Assembly (NCBI GenBank): GCA_903895725.1
Contig: CAITUV010000066.1
Coordinates: 62,001-126,000 of the forward strand
Direction of reading: 5' to 3'
Origin: an uncultured Myxococcales bacterium
GTDB taxonomy: Bacteria > Myxococcota_A > UBA9042 > CAIXZC01
DNA: 64,000 nt
Within the stretch, counting starts at the first letter, position 1; each line of letters starts with the position of its first letter. Below, piece by piece: positions 1 through 8,812 of this stretch. Under the pieces are notes generated by a model, which was not told where the DNA came from, did no database searches, and worked only from the letters and a program-made list of their open reading frames with translations. Made by a program: the position numbers and the translations under genes.

Positions 1-763
1 GCCCCATCCAGACCGGAACCATGGCCCCCTGGACGACCTCGACCTCCCCCGCATCCGTCGGCGGGGTCGAGAGCGAGGTACCTGAGGCCTGCTGCACGGC
101 CCGGAGCCGGGCGATCGACTCGTTGGTGTTGAGCTGCTGCTGAAGCAGGGCCGCAGGCTGCGCCGCACCGCCGGCATCTGACGACAGCGGGCGCCCTTCA
201 GACGGCCGGGCGGGTTCCCGTCCCCCGGTGCGCACCGGGGTCGAAACGACCACCGGCAGCCGCTGCTTCTCCCTCACCAGCGAGGCCACCGACAACCGGG
301 CCAGGCGTGTCGCCCCTTCGTCAACCCGGCCGTGCTCCAGGTATCCGGATTCCGCGATGTCCCTCATGTTGCCTTCCGGAACCTGGGGCGAAGTGAGCCG
401 ACCGTCCGGTCCGATCTGGAAGTGCAGCGCCACATACTCCCCGGTGTCGGCCAGGAGCGGGCTCGGGACCAGGACATCGCCGCTCTCGAGGCGGGCGAAC
501 ATCCGAGTGTAGGCTCGGCCGGCCGGGTAGAACGACTGCCAGGCGAAGTACGGGCGTGCCCCTTCCCGAGCCACCACGGGGGCGGCCACCGCCTCCATCC
601 GCCACAACGCAAGCCTCACCGTCTCTTCCAGCGCGGCTCTGCGCCGAGCCTCCATCCCCTCCCGGTCGAGCCGAAGGACCACCGAGGACACCCATCCCAG
701 GGCACCGATCATGACTGCAGCCGCGATGGCAAACGCCAACCAGACTTGCCACGGCCGCTTCAT
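1..763 (-). CDS. membrane-anchored sensor protein, probable histidine kinase (3' end outside window)
   Basis: The visible 254 residues start MKRPWQVWLAFAIAAA, a single N-terminal membrane segment (about residues 5-25). A sensor-like extracytoplasmic stretch follows, and the frame stays open to the left edge. The ATG is preceded by GGGGGAAG. The gene lies 62 bp downstream of a response regulator on the same strand, the usual place for the partner kinase. The HisKA/HATPase domains would lie beyond base 1, so the kinase assignment rests on context alone. The visible part has no motif I can tie to a ligand. Alternatives are a chemoreceptor-like or other membrane sensor. Confidence 0.6.
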   Translation of the reverse strand, partial: MKRPWQVWLAFAIAAAVMIGALGWVSSVVLRLDREGMEARRRAALEETVRLALWRMEAVAAPVVAREGARPYFAWQSFYPAGRAYTRMFARLESGDVLVPSPLLADTGEYVALHFQIGPDGRLTSPQVPEGNMRDIAESGYLEHGRVDEGATRLARLSVASLVREKQRLPVVVSTPVRTGGREPARPSEGRPLSSDAGGAAQPAALLQQQLNTNESIARLRAVQQASGTSLSTPPTDAGEVEVVQGAMVPVWMG

Positions 764-825
764 CTTCCCCCCTGTGGTTGCCCGGCCGCAAGCCAAGCGG
801 CCTTCGACCTCATCCTGCGTCGGCT

Positions 826-1515
826 CTACTTGAACTTGTACCCCTTGCCGCGCACCGTGAACAGGACCGAGGGGGACTCCGGATCATCCCGCAGCTTGGT
901 CCTCAATCGAACCACGTGCATGTCCACCGTCCGCGTGTCCAGGTGCCTGAGCTCCAGCCCCCAAAGCCTGGACATCAGCTCCTCTCTCGACACGGCCCGA
1001 CCTGCGTGCGTCGCCAGGTAGTGGAGGAGCTGCGATTCCCGCTCCGAAAGCTCCGTCCTCGCCCCGTCGTCGAAGCGGATCTCCCGTCGCTCGAAGTCCA
1101 CCACGCCCCCCGGAATCCCGACCTGGACGACCTCTGTCGGCCGCTCGGCGGAACGACGCATCACCGCCTCGACTCGGGCCAGGAGCTCCTTGATGCTGAA
1201 CGGCTTGACGACATAGTCGTCCGCCCCCCGCCGCAGCCCATCAATCCGGTCCGATTCCTCTCCCCTGGCCGTCAGGACGATGACCGGAACGGTAGACCCC
1301 GAGTCCCTGAGGCTCGACAACACCTCGAGCCCGTGCAGGCCGGGCAGGACCAGGTCGAGCAGGATGAGGTCGATTCCCCCTCCCAGGGCGTGCTTGAGCC
1401 CGTCGCGCCCGTCCCCGGATTCGCAAGTTTCGAAGCCGGCAAACGACAGGGCGTCCGCCAGCCCCCGGCGGATGGCCCTGTCGTCTTCGATGACCAGGAT
1501 TCTCCTCTTGCCCAT
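826..1515 (-). CDS. OmpR/PhoB-family two-component response regulator
   Basis: A 229-residue protein, the normal size for the family. The N-terminal receiver domain (about 4-118) has the acidic pair D11/D12, phospho-acceptor D54 in ILLDLVLPG, T82 and K104 in VVKPF. A C-terminal winged-helix DNA-binding domain (about 130-229) ends in the typical RTVDMHVVRLRTKL and VRGKGYKF segments. It begins 5 bp after the stop of the upstream VWA gene and precedes the likely sensor gene, so the four genes look like one operon. It probably regulates transcription in response to that sensor, possibly including its own operon; the targets are not visible. Confidence 0.93.
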   Translation of the reverse strand: MGKRRILVIEDDRAIRRGLADALSFAGFETCESGDGRDGLKHALGGGIDLILLDLVLPGLHGLEVLSSLRDSGSTVPVIVLTARGEESDRIDGLRRGADDYVVKPFSIKELLARVEAVMRRSAERPTEVVQVGIPGGVVDFERREIRFDDGARTELSERESQLLHYLATHAGRAVSREELMSRLWGLELRHLDTRTVDMHVVRLRTKLRDDPESPSVLFTVRGKGYKFK

Positions 1516-1520
1516 GTGTC

Positions 1521-2642
1521 CTACTCGAACTTGAAGTCCCTGGATTCCGCCTGCTTCCTGAGTGCCTTGATCATCGCGGAATCGAACGTCTCCGCCTCGG
1601 AATTCTGCTGCTCCTTGAGCTTGGCGGCAACGAATTTCTTCCGTTCGTCATCCAGCTTGCGGATCTTCTCCTGGATCTCTCCCCGCTTCTTGTCCCTCTG
1701 CTCCAGGTAGCTCTTCCGCTCGGCCGGACTCAACTTGCGCATCTCCTCGGGCAGGTCCGACTCCTTCACCTCGTCGAGCTTGACCGAGTTGGACTTCACG
1801 GCATCGACCAGGTCCCAGGCCTCGTTCCGGTAGTTGGCCGAGGCCTTGAACACCGCCCGGTTCACCGAGCTTCCCTGGGCAACCGAGACGGCGTTGGAAT
1901 CCTGCACCGCCTGCCTCTCGCTGGCCTCGACCCCGGCGTTCCCGTAAGGGATGTAGGTCTCGTTCAGCTCGACTCCGAGCCGGGCGATCTCGGCATCCTG
2001 GGGTGCATCGACGTGCGCCACCGCCTGGTTCGAATCGATGAACATGTACTGCCCGTCGGCCAGGAGGGCACCGTCCTTCCAGTACCCCTTCTGCCCCTCC
2101 GCGTCGCTGCCGCAGTGGATCGTGTTGATGATCACGCCGGCCGTGATTGCCGCCTTGCACGACTTGCGGAAGTCGACGGTTCCCTGGTCGAACGGCTCAT
2201 TGCCCGCGATCACGATCACCTTGAGGTCTTTGGGGTTCTTGCTCCACGCCAGCTCACGGGTGGCCACGTCGATCACCTGCCCGCAGTATTCCGACCCACC
2301 GTTGGTCTGGAGGGCGAACAGCTCCTCCGAGACCTTGTCCAGATCCCGGGTGAGCGGAAGGACCAGGCGGATGTGCCCCTTCTCGGCCGGGAGCCCGTCG
2401 TTGCCATACTCGTACAGGGCCACAAACAGCTCCGGCTGCTTGCCCCCCCGCTTGGCGGTAGCCAGCTCGTTGACGATCTTCCAGATCTGCGACTTGGCCT
2501 GGTTGATCAGGCCGTCCATGCTGTTGCTCGTGTCCAGCAGGATGGCGAGCTGGATCACGGGCTTGTCCTGGGCCCGGGCCGTCTGCCCGAATGCCAGGAG
2601 CGCTGCTGCAATCACGATTCCGGCCAGGATGTTCCTCTTCAT
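1521..2642 (-). CDS. secreted von Willebrand factor A domain protein
   Basis: A 373-residue protein with a clear signal peptide ending at ARAQ (about residue 25). A VWA domain follows, with a complete MIDAS metal site D37-x-S39-x-S41 in LLDTSNSMDG. The last 90 residues are charged and probably coiled-coil. GGAGGG lies before the ATG. The gene follows a VIT/VWA gene by 33 bp and precedes a response regulator by 5 bp. VWA proteins of this kind usually mediate metal-dependent protein contacts in the periplasm or at the surface; the ligand cannot be read from the sequence. Confidence 0.88.
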   Translation of the reverse strand: MKRNILAGIVIAAALLAFGQTARAQDKPVIQLAILLDTSNSMDGLINQAKSQIWKIVNELATAKRGGKQPELFVALYEYGNDGLPAEKGHIRLVLPLTRDLDKVSEELFALQTNGGSEYCGQVIDVATRELAWSKNPKDLKVIVIAGNEPFDQGTVDFRKSCKAAITAGVIINTIHCGSDAEGQKGYWKDGALLADGQYMFIDSNQAVAHVDAPQDAEIARLGVELNETYIPYGNAGVEASERQAVQDSNAVSVAQGSSVNRAVFKASANYRNEAWDLVDAVKSNSVKLDEVKESDLPEEMRKLSPAERKSYLEQRDKKRGEIQEKIRKLDDERKKFVAAKLKEQQNSEAETFDSAMIKALRKQAESRDFKFE

Positions 2643-2675
2643 CGTCGTCCCTCCGTGGTTGGTTGCCTTGCCTGT

Positions 2676-5039
2676 CTATCGCCCCGCCGCGTTGCGGATG
2701 AGCACCGTCTTGCCGCCGACCTCGATGAGCACTTCCCCTTCGAGGGTCATGGCCCCCTGTCGTCCTTCCCGGGCCAGCTCGCGGGCCAGCTCCATGAACT
2801 CAGCGCTCCCGAACTCAACGGTCCTGGCCGGGCTGGCCTGGCCGGATTCGGAGACGAGCCGGCTGTCGACCCAGGAGCTGCCCCGTCGGTAGAACGCCCG
2901 GTCGTTGACCTGCTGCACTCCGGTGACCGAAACCCGGTTCATGTTGGCGTCCCAGTACTCGTTCCTCGGGTTGAGGCTCTTCTGTTCATACAGGTCCTGG
3001 CTGTTGACGGACTGGTTGACCGAGCTGAGCCCGGAGCGCACCTGGACCGCCCGCTCCATGAGGTTTCGACGGGCCTCTTCCACCACCTCGCCGCGCCGGG
3101 TGAGGTCGGTCCCCTCCCGGGCTAGGAACGCCGTATACTCGGTCAGGATTCCAAAGCGGGTGGAGAGACGCACGATCTCGTCGACCAGCTCCTTGAACCT
3201 CGGGTCGGCCGCAATCCGGGCCCGGTCCGGGGCCAGAGCCATGTCCGCACCCTGCGCACGGATGGCGTCTACCAGCAAGGCGATCTTGCGGGCGGCCCAG
3301 AGCCTGGGCACGAATCCCATCCGGGTCGTGGCGGTTCCCGGGTCGAGCTCGAACCGGAACGCCCGGCTGGTTCCCAAGTAATTGCCCCCCACTTCGAAGA
3401 GAACCGGATCTTCGCCGAGGTACCGCCCCAGCAGCACGAGCTGATCCCCTTCGAACAGGTCGGGCAGCGGGGTCGGAATCAGGTCCATGCAGCGGCCCCG
3501 CGCACTGGCCCCGGACGGGGTCAACAGGTTGAGCACCGGGTCGGCCAGCACCGGTCCCGAAAGCTTCCGGAACACGGCAGCCACCTTCACCTCCACGTCC
3601 TCCGAGGGCAGCACAAAGGTGGTCGTGGCCCGCGACCCGCGAGCGATGGCCTCGAGCAGAGGCGTGTTCACATCCACGCCGACGCCGAACGTGAAGACGC
3701 GGCGTGACGCAGGGTTGGCCTTGGCCACGACGTCCCGGATCTCCCGCTCGGAGGTCCGCCCGATGGTAGGCAGCCCGTCGGTCATGAACAGCACGATGGG
3801 CAGGTAGCCGGGCGTCGGCTTCATGCGCAGTGCCTCGACCAGCGCGTCATGGATGTTCGTGCCCCCGCTCGACGTGATCCCGTCGATGAATGCCATGACC
3901 TCCTTCTCGGTGGCTCGGGACTTGACCACAGGGGTCGGCGAGTACACCTCCACCGCTTCGTTGTAGAGGATCAGGTTGAAGGCCTCCCCCTCCTGGAGCC
4001 CGCCAATGACCTGGCGGGCCGCTGCGCGCACCTGCTCCAGCTTCTCCCCCGACATGCTTCCCGATCGGTCGAGCACGAGGATGACCTCCCGCTGGATCGC
4101 GGTCCGTTCGCCGGCGGGGATTGGAGGCACACCGGCCAGCAGGAGGAAGTACCCTCCCTTGTCCTCCGGCGACGGATAGGCCATGAACGTGCCGCTCACT
4201 CCCCCCTTCTCCAGCACCCAGGACAGGCGAAACGGCCCGCTCTGCCCCGCCCCCGCCGTCGGCACCGAGACGGAGATGCTGCGGGACGAGGCCCACTTCA
4301 CCGCGACCTCGTGCGTGGGAGAGTACACGGTCGCAACGGCCTTGCTCGATTGGACTCGGACCGTGATGGTCCACGCCAGGCCGTAGTCCAGCGACTCGCT
4401 GCGCGGCAACACGTAGTCGATTCGCTCCCCGTCGGCCGCAAGAAGGTTCTCGTATGTGAGGCGAACCCACTGATCTCCGTTGGCCTCCACGGGAAACACG
4501 CTGGTCCGGATGAGCTGAAACCCGGCGAATTCCAACAGCGCAGGGTCGCGCATGGTGCGCACGATATCCTCATAGATCCGACGTGCCTCCTCCGCTGGCA
4601 GGAGCTGCGCCACGGGTTCCTTCCCGGCCCCGCCGAACGTGAAACCCCGCACCACGGCCCCGTCCGGGACCGGAACCAGCAGCTCTGCCTCCTGTCGAGT
4701 CGCCGCCGGGTTGTGCAATCGAAGGGTAAGAGCCGTGGTCGCAACCTGGTCGTCCACCGAGACCTCGGCCTCGACTGCGGTTACCCGGATCGCAGCGGGC
4801 CTTCCGATCGGCCACGCACGAGCCTGGGGAACTATCACGTTCTCCGCTGGTGCGTGCGGGAGCATGGCCGGATGCGAGTGGGTATACGAGGTCTGGGCCA
4901 GCGCCTCCCCTTCCAGGAGTCCCCCCGCCCCTGAGGCGGCAAGTGCCACAAGTGCAGCGAGGCTGAGCAGCACCCTCGCAGCGGCGGCCGTCGGTCGGGC
5001 CACGTGAACCAGCGCCAAAGTCAATCGGTTGCGTTGCAT
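2676..5039 (-). CDS. secreted VIT + VWA domain protein (inter-alpha-trypsin-inhibitor heavy-chain-like)
   Basis: A 787-residue protein. The start MQRNRLTLAL is chosen because AAGGAGG lies just before it; the frame is open further upstream but without a ribosome site. A hydrophobic signal segment (about 20-48) precedes a VIT domain (about 84-215), including the EARRIYEDIV segment typical of VIT. A VWA domain follows (about 318-500) with MIDAS D324-x-S326-x-S328 in LDRSGSM. The C-terminal 290 residues match no domain I can name. It is the first gene of the VIT/VWA, VWA, response regulator, sensor operon, so the two adhesion-type proteins may be what the two-component pair senses or controls (inference). 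Confidence 0.88.
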   Translation of the reverse strand: MQRNRLTLALVHVARPTAAAARVLLSLAALVALAASGAGGLLEGEALAQTSYTHSHPAMLPHAPAENVIVPQARAWPIGRPAAIRVTAVEAEVSVDDQVATTALTLRLHNPAATRQEAELLVPVPDGAVVRGFTFGGAGKEPVAQLLPAEEARRIYEDIVRTMRDPALLEFAGFQLIRTSVFPVEANGDQWVRLTYENLLAADGERIDYVLPRSESLDYGLAWTITVRVQSSKAVATVYSPTHEVAVKWASSRSISVSVPTAGAGQSGPFRLSWVLEKGGVSGTFMAYPSPEDKGGYFLLLAGVPPIPAGERTAIQREVILVLDRSGSMSGEKLEQVRAAARQVIGGLQEGEAFNLILYNEAVEVYSPTPVVKSRATEKEVMAFIDGITSSGGTNIHDALVEALRMKPTPGYLPIVLFMTDGLPTIGRTSEREIRDVVAKANPASRRVFTFGVGVDVNTPLLEAIARGSRATTTFVLPSEDVEVKVAAVFRKLSGPVLADPVLNLLTPSGASARGRCMDLIPTPLPDLFEGDQLVLLGRYLGEDPVLFEVGGNYLGTSRAFRFELDPGTATTRMGFVPRLWAARKIALLVDAIRAQGADMALAPDRARIAADPRFKELVDEIVRLSTRFGILTEYTAFLAREGTDLTRRGEVVEEARRNLMERAVQVRSGLSSVNQSVNSQDLYEQKSLNPRNEYWDANMNRVSVTGVQQVNDRAFYRRGSSWVDSRLVSESGQASPARTVEFGSAEFMELARELAREGRQGAMTLEGEVLIEVGGKTVLIRNAAGR

Positions 5040-5053
5040 GGAGCCTCCTTGCC

Positions 5054-5084
5054 CGGAGCGATGTTCCGGACGGCCCCCATTGTA
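5054..5084 (-). promoter_or_regulatory. possible promoter and small dyad before the VIT/VWA operon
   Basis: Reading the minus strand, a good -10 box TACAAT (5079-5084) lies about 40 bases before the start codon, with only a poor -35 candidate. A dyad CCGGA-N7-TCCGG (5054-5070) sits between the predicted transcript start and the ribosome site. It may be an activated promoter; the evidence is weak. Confidence 0.3.
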
Positions 5085-5180
5085 CGGGTGCAAGGCCTCG
5101 ATGTTCGTAAGCGGTTTGTAACTTGGGAGGAAAGAGCGTCCGGGCTGCATCGTGCGCGGCCCGGTGCCTGCGCTGTCAGG

Positions 5181-8100
5181 CTACTGCACGGTCATGGTGC
5201 CCGCGTTCTCGAACTGATAGCCGTTCTCCGACCCGTCGGCCCCCACTCCGGCCGCCTTGTCGCAGTAAGTCCAGGTCAGGCCGCCGTCCAGGGAGAACCG
5301 GAAGGCCAGGTCGTATGAGCCGACCGCCGTGGGCGCCGTGATCTCGACCATGTACTCGTCGTTGCCCGGCTCATTCCAGGTCACGTCGTCCCAGGCGGGA
5401 TTCACAGCGGCAGCGGTCCACTTCCATGTCCCGTTCCCCAGAGGCTTGGAGGCATCTGGACCATAACCCGCTGCGGCGGTGAGCGTGGCATCCGCGTCCG
5501 GGCCCTGGGTCTTGTTCGTGATTCCGTCGACGAACACGCGGCCGTACAGCGTCGCCTTGGCAGACGGTGCCACCTGGAGATCCGTGGGGAACTGGTAGCG
5601 GCACCAGCCCACCTTCTTGCACGCAGTGTTCACCGCCTGGGGGGTTCCCTTCTTGGCGGCCGTACCGTAGGTGGCGGTGGAGAAGCACCAGCTCTCGAAC
5701 CCGTCGTTCTTCACCCCGTCGTACAGGCCCGGGTCGAGCTGGACCGAGACTCCCTCCGAAACCCAGAGTGCTACGAAGTCCACGCGGTCGATCTCGACGG
5801 CGTTGCAGACGAGGATTACCTCGTCGTCGGTGTTGGAAAGGGAGTAGCCCGTTCCGTAAACATAGTCATAGGGAAGCCCATGATTGGCCACGGCATCCTT
5901 GCTGCGGGCGAGCACGAGGTGCTTGCCCGGTCCGATGAGGAGGCTGCCTGTGATCAGGTGATTGTCGGTATCCTTGTCCTTCAGGCTGCATCCGCCGAGG
6001 TCGAAGGTCTTGTCCGTGGTGTTGTAGATCTCGACCCACTCGCCGTTGTCCGTTCCGGCCGTGGAGCGGGGCATGAGCTCGGTGAAGATCACCTGGCCGG
6101 CCGTGTCCGGCTTGGGGACGACGATTGCGGCGCAAGCCCCGTCCTTGCACTCCTTCCCGTCCAGGCTGCAATCGGTCTTGGACTCGGTGTAGGTGCACTT
6201 GGCCGCCCCGTTGTCGTTGGCGCACTGGCCAGGCGACGCGTAGGTGAGGAGCACCTTCGTGTCCTGGCACTTGGCCGCGGGCGGGAGCGTGCACGGGTTC
6301 GGGTCGCAGGGGTTTGCCGGCGGAAGCACGCAGGCGGCATCCTTGCAGACTTTGCCGGACAAGGTGCAGTCCGTGGCGGTCTCGGCGTAGGTGCACTCCG
6401 CCTTTCCGCCGTTGTCGACACAGCTCCCGAGGGCCGGGTAGGTCAGCAGGTTCTTCCCGTCCGCGGCACACTTCGTGGCCGGAGGCACCGTGCACGGATT
6501 CGGCTCGCACGAACTCTTGCACGCAGTGTTCACTGCGCCCGGAGTGCCGAGCTTCCCGGCATCGCCGTATGTGGCGGTGGCCGCACACCAGTTCTTCAGG
6601 TCGTCGTTGAGGAGGTGCTCGAACTTGTCCGGTCGGAGCTGGCCAGCGATCCCTTCGACCACAAACGAGGCATCATACGTGATCTGGTCGATGGTGACGT
6701 TGTTGCAGTCGAGGATGATCTCGTCCGGCGTGTTCGACAGGGTGAACGACTTGGTGACAAGGTTGACCGGTGCCCCGAAGTTCTCGGCCGCGACGTCGCT
6801 CTTGCCGAGCACGACGTACTGCCCCGGCTTGACCACGAAGACTCCGGGGACGGTGAACTTGTCGGTCCCCAGGTCCTTGAGCACGCATCCGTTCAGGTCA
6901 TAAGGCTTTGCCGACGCGTTGAACAGCTCGACCCACTCCCCCTTGTCGCTGGAGCCGGCGATGGCCTTGGCCATGAACTCAGTGACCAGCAGCTGCCCGG
7001 CCGCGTCCGGCGTCACCCCCTCCCCGTCCAGCTTGCAGAGGTCCACGACGCAGATCTTTCCTTCCTTGCCGCAGTCCACCGGGATCTCGGTGTAGGTGCA
7101 CTCGGCCTTGTCGGCTACGACCTTGCACGTACCCTCGGGCGGGTAGGTGTTCAGCATCACGCCGTCGACGCAGGCAGCCAGCGGTGGCTTCGTGCACGGG
7201 TTGGGATTGCAGGGGTTGGGAGGCTCGATGCAGGCGCCGTCCTTGCACAGCTTGCCGGTAGCAGCGCAGCTCTCCTCGGTCGGGCCGTAGTCGCAGGACG
7301 GAACGAAATCCACCACGGAGCACGCGCCGGGGTTGGCGTAGTGAAGAGCCGTGACCCCATCTCCCTTGCAGGCATCCACGGGAGGCTGCGTGCAGGGGTT
7401 CGGGTCGCACGGGTTCACCTCGGGGCAGTCGGCGTTCCCGGCCCCGGGGGTCCCCAACTTGGTCACCGTCTCATCCGTGAAGTAGGGCTCCGTCGCGGCG
7501 CACCAGTAGACCTCCACGTCATTGGCCGCGGCGCTGTGCTGGTCCTTATCGAGCTGCCAGGCGACGCCTTCCACGGCAGCGGCCTTGCCGAACGCCATGT
7601 GATCGATGACCACCTCGCCACACTGGATCTCGATCTGGTCGCCCGAGTTGCTCAGCGACATGCCGGAGTAAACATAGTCGGGATCGAGGCCGAAGTTCTT
7701 GGCTGGGTCACCGCTTCGGGCCATGAGGACATACTGGCCCGGCTTAATCATGACGTGCTCGAGGATCGTGTGAAGGTCCGTGCCGTCGTCCTGGATGAGG
7801 CAGCCTTCGAGGTCGAAGGTCTCGAGGGTCGGGTTGTACAGCTCGAACCACTCCCCCACGTCGGTCCCGGGCTGGGACTTGGGCATGACTTCGGTGATCA
7901 CGATGTCGCCGGCGAGTTCCGGAGTGTTGCCGAATCCGGGGGACTTGCACATCCCGTCCTGGCAGGTTCCACCGTCCGACGAGCAGTCGACCGGGGTGGG
8001 ATCGTACGCACATTCGGGGGTGTAGCCGTTGGCCGTGCAGACCCCCGTTGCCGGGTACTCCATGAGCGTGATGCCGTCCGCATCGCACTCGTCTGCCGGA

Positions 8101-8738
8101 GGCTCGGTGCAGGGGTTGGGGTCGCAAGGGTCGATCGGCTCGCCGCAGTGATCGATCACGCAGACCAGCCCGTCATCCTCGCAGTTCTTGAGTTTCTCGG
8201 CATACTCGCAGGCCGGGTCTCCGTTCTCGTCCACAGTGCAGGCCCCCGGGACCTCGTATCCGACCAGCGTGACCGCATCATCTTTGCAGTGCACGGCAGG
8301 GGGCTTGAGACAGGGATTCGGAGTGCACGGGTCGCCCTCGCTGACGCACATGCCGAGCTTGCACACCATGCTCTTCGCCCCGCAGTCCTCCTCCTCCGGC
8401 TCGTAGGCGCAGACCGCCTGTTCCCCGTCCGCAGTGCAGGTGCCCTCGGCGGGGAAATGGAGGGCAACGAGCCCGTCCGCATCGCAAGAGTCGTCGCCGG
8501 GCGGCTCGTTGCAGGGATTCGGATCGCAGGGGTCCACCGGAGGAACCTCCTCCTGCCCGCCCCCTTCCGTCTGAACGTCAGCGACGTCGCCGGTCACTTC
8601 GGGAAAAACGATGTCCAGCTGCACCTCGGCAGCAGTCCCCGTGTCCTCGCTCCCGCCGCCGCCGCCGCACCCCGCCACCAGCAGCAACCCCGCCGCAATG
8701 AATCCAAATGCCGAAATAATGCCCGGTCTCCGCACCAT
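5181..8738 (-). CDS. giant surface lipoprotein with Cys-rich CxPNPC modules and three lamin-tail domains
   Basis: A 1185-residue protein. The ATG is chosen over the adjacent GTG because GGAGGTG is then spaced 5 bases away. The lipoprotein signal ends LLLVAGC, followed by a Gly run and an acidic linker. Seven roughly 60-residue modules open with a CDPNPC/CEPNPC motif and carry several paired cysteines. Interleaved are three lamin-tail-type domains, each opening like GDIVITEVMPKS...GEWFELYN. The C-terminal 140 residues form a beta-rich domain of the kind often ending such proteins. It is probably disulfide-stabilised and anchored at the outer surface. Lamin-tail domains in secreted bacterial proteins are thought to serve in binding or attachment; no enzymatic motif is present. 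It reads in line with two further lipoproteins of the same style. Confidence 0.85.
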   Translation of the reverse strand: MVRRPGIISAFGFIAAGLLLVAGCGGGGGSEDTGTAAEVQLDIVFPEVTGDVADVQTEGGGQEEVPPVDPCDPNPCNEPPGDDSCDADGLVALHFPAEGTCTADGEQAVCAYEPEEEDCGAKSMVCKLGMCVSEGDPCTPNPCLKPPAVHCKDDAVTLVGYEVPGACTVDENGDPACEYAEKLKNCEDDGLVCVIDHCGEPIDPCDPNPCTEPPADECDADGITLMEYPATGVCTANGYTPECAYDPTPVDCSSDGGTCQDGMCKSPGFGNTPELAGDIVITEVMPKSQPGTDVGEWFELYNPTLETFDLEGCLIQDDGTDLHTILEHVMIKPGQYVLMARSGDPAKNFGLDPDYVYSGMSLSNSGDQIEIQCGEVVIDHMAFGKAAAVEGVAWQLDKDQHSAAANDVEVYWCAATEPYFTDETVTKLGTPGAGNADCPEVNPCDPNPCTQPPVDACKGDGVTALHYANPGACSVVDFVPSCDYGPTEESCAATGKLCKDGACIEPPNPCNPNPCTKPPLAACVDGVMLNTYPPEGTCKVVADKAECTYTEIPVDCGKEGKICVVDLCKLDGEGVTPDAAGQLLVTEFMAKAIAGSSDKGEWVELFNASAKPYDLNGCVLKDLGTDKFTVPGVFVVKPGQYVVLGKSDVAAENFGAPVNLVTKSFTLSNTPDEIILDCNNVTIDQITYDASFVVEGIAGQLRPDKFEHLLNDDLKNWCAATATYGDAGKLGTPGAVNTACKSSCEPNPCTVPPATKCAADGKNLLTYPALGSCVDNGGKAECTYAETATDCTLSGKVCKDAACVLPPANPCDPNPCTLPPAAKCQDTKVLLTYASPGQCANDNGAAKCTYTESKTDCSLDGKECKDGACAAIVVPKPDTAGQVIFTELMPRSTAGTDNGEWVEIYNTTDKTFDLGGCSLKDKDTDNHLITGSLLIGPGKHLVLARSKDAVANHGLPYDYVYGTGYSLSNTDDEVILVCNAVEIDRVDFVALWVSEGVSVQLDPGLYDGVKNDGFESWCFSTATYGTAAKKGTPQAVNTACKKVGWCRYQFPTDLQVAPSAKATLYGRVFVDGITNKTQGPDADATLTAAAGYGPDASKPLGNGTWKWTAAAVNPAWDDVTWNEPGNDEYMVEITAPTAVGSYDLAFRFSLDGGLTWTYCDKAAGVGADGSENGYQFENAGTMTVQ

Positions 8739-8812
8739 CACGCCACCTCCATGATCTCTATTCCATGAGAGCTTCGAGCCATGATTTCCCTACTCCGGTA
8801 AGCTCCGGGCCG

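Noticed and set aside
5880..8768. Long plus-strand open frame (962 aa)
   Set aside because: It is antisense to the lamin-tail lipoprotein, has no ribosome site or promoter, and its His/Arg-rich translation looks like a GC-rich shadow.
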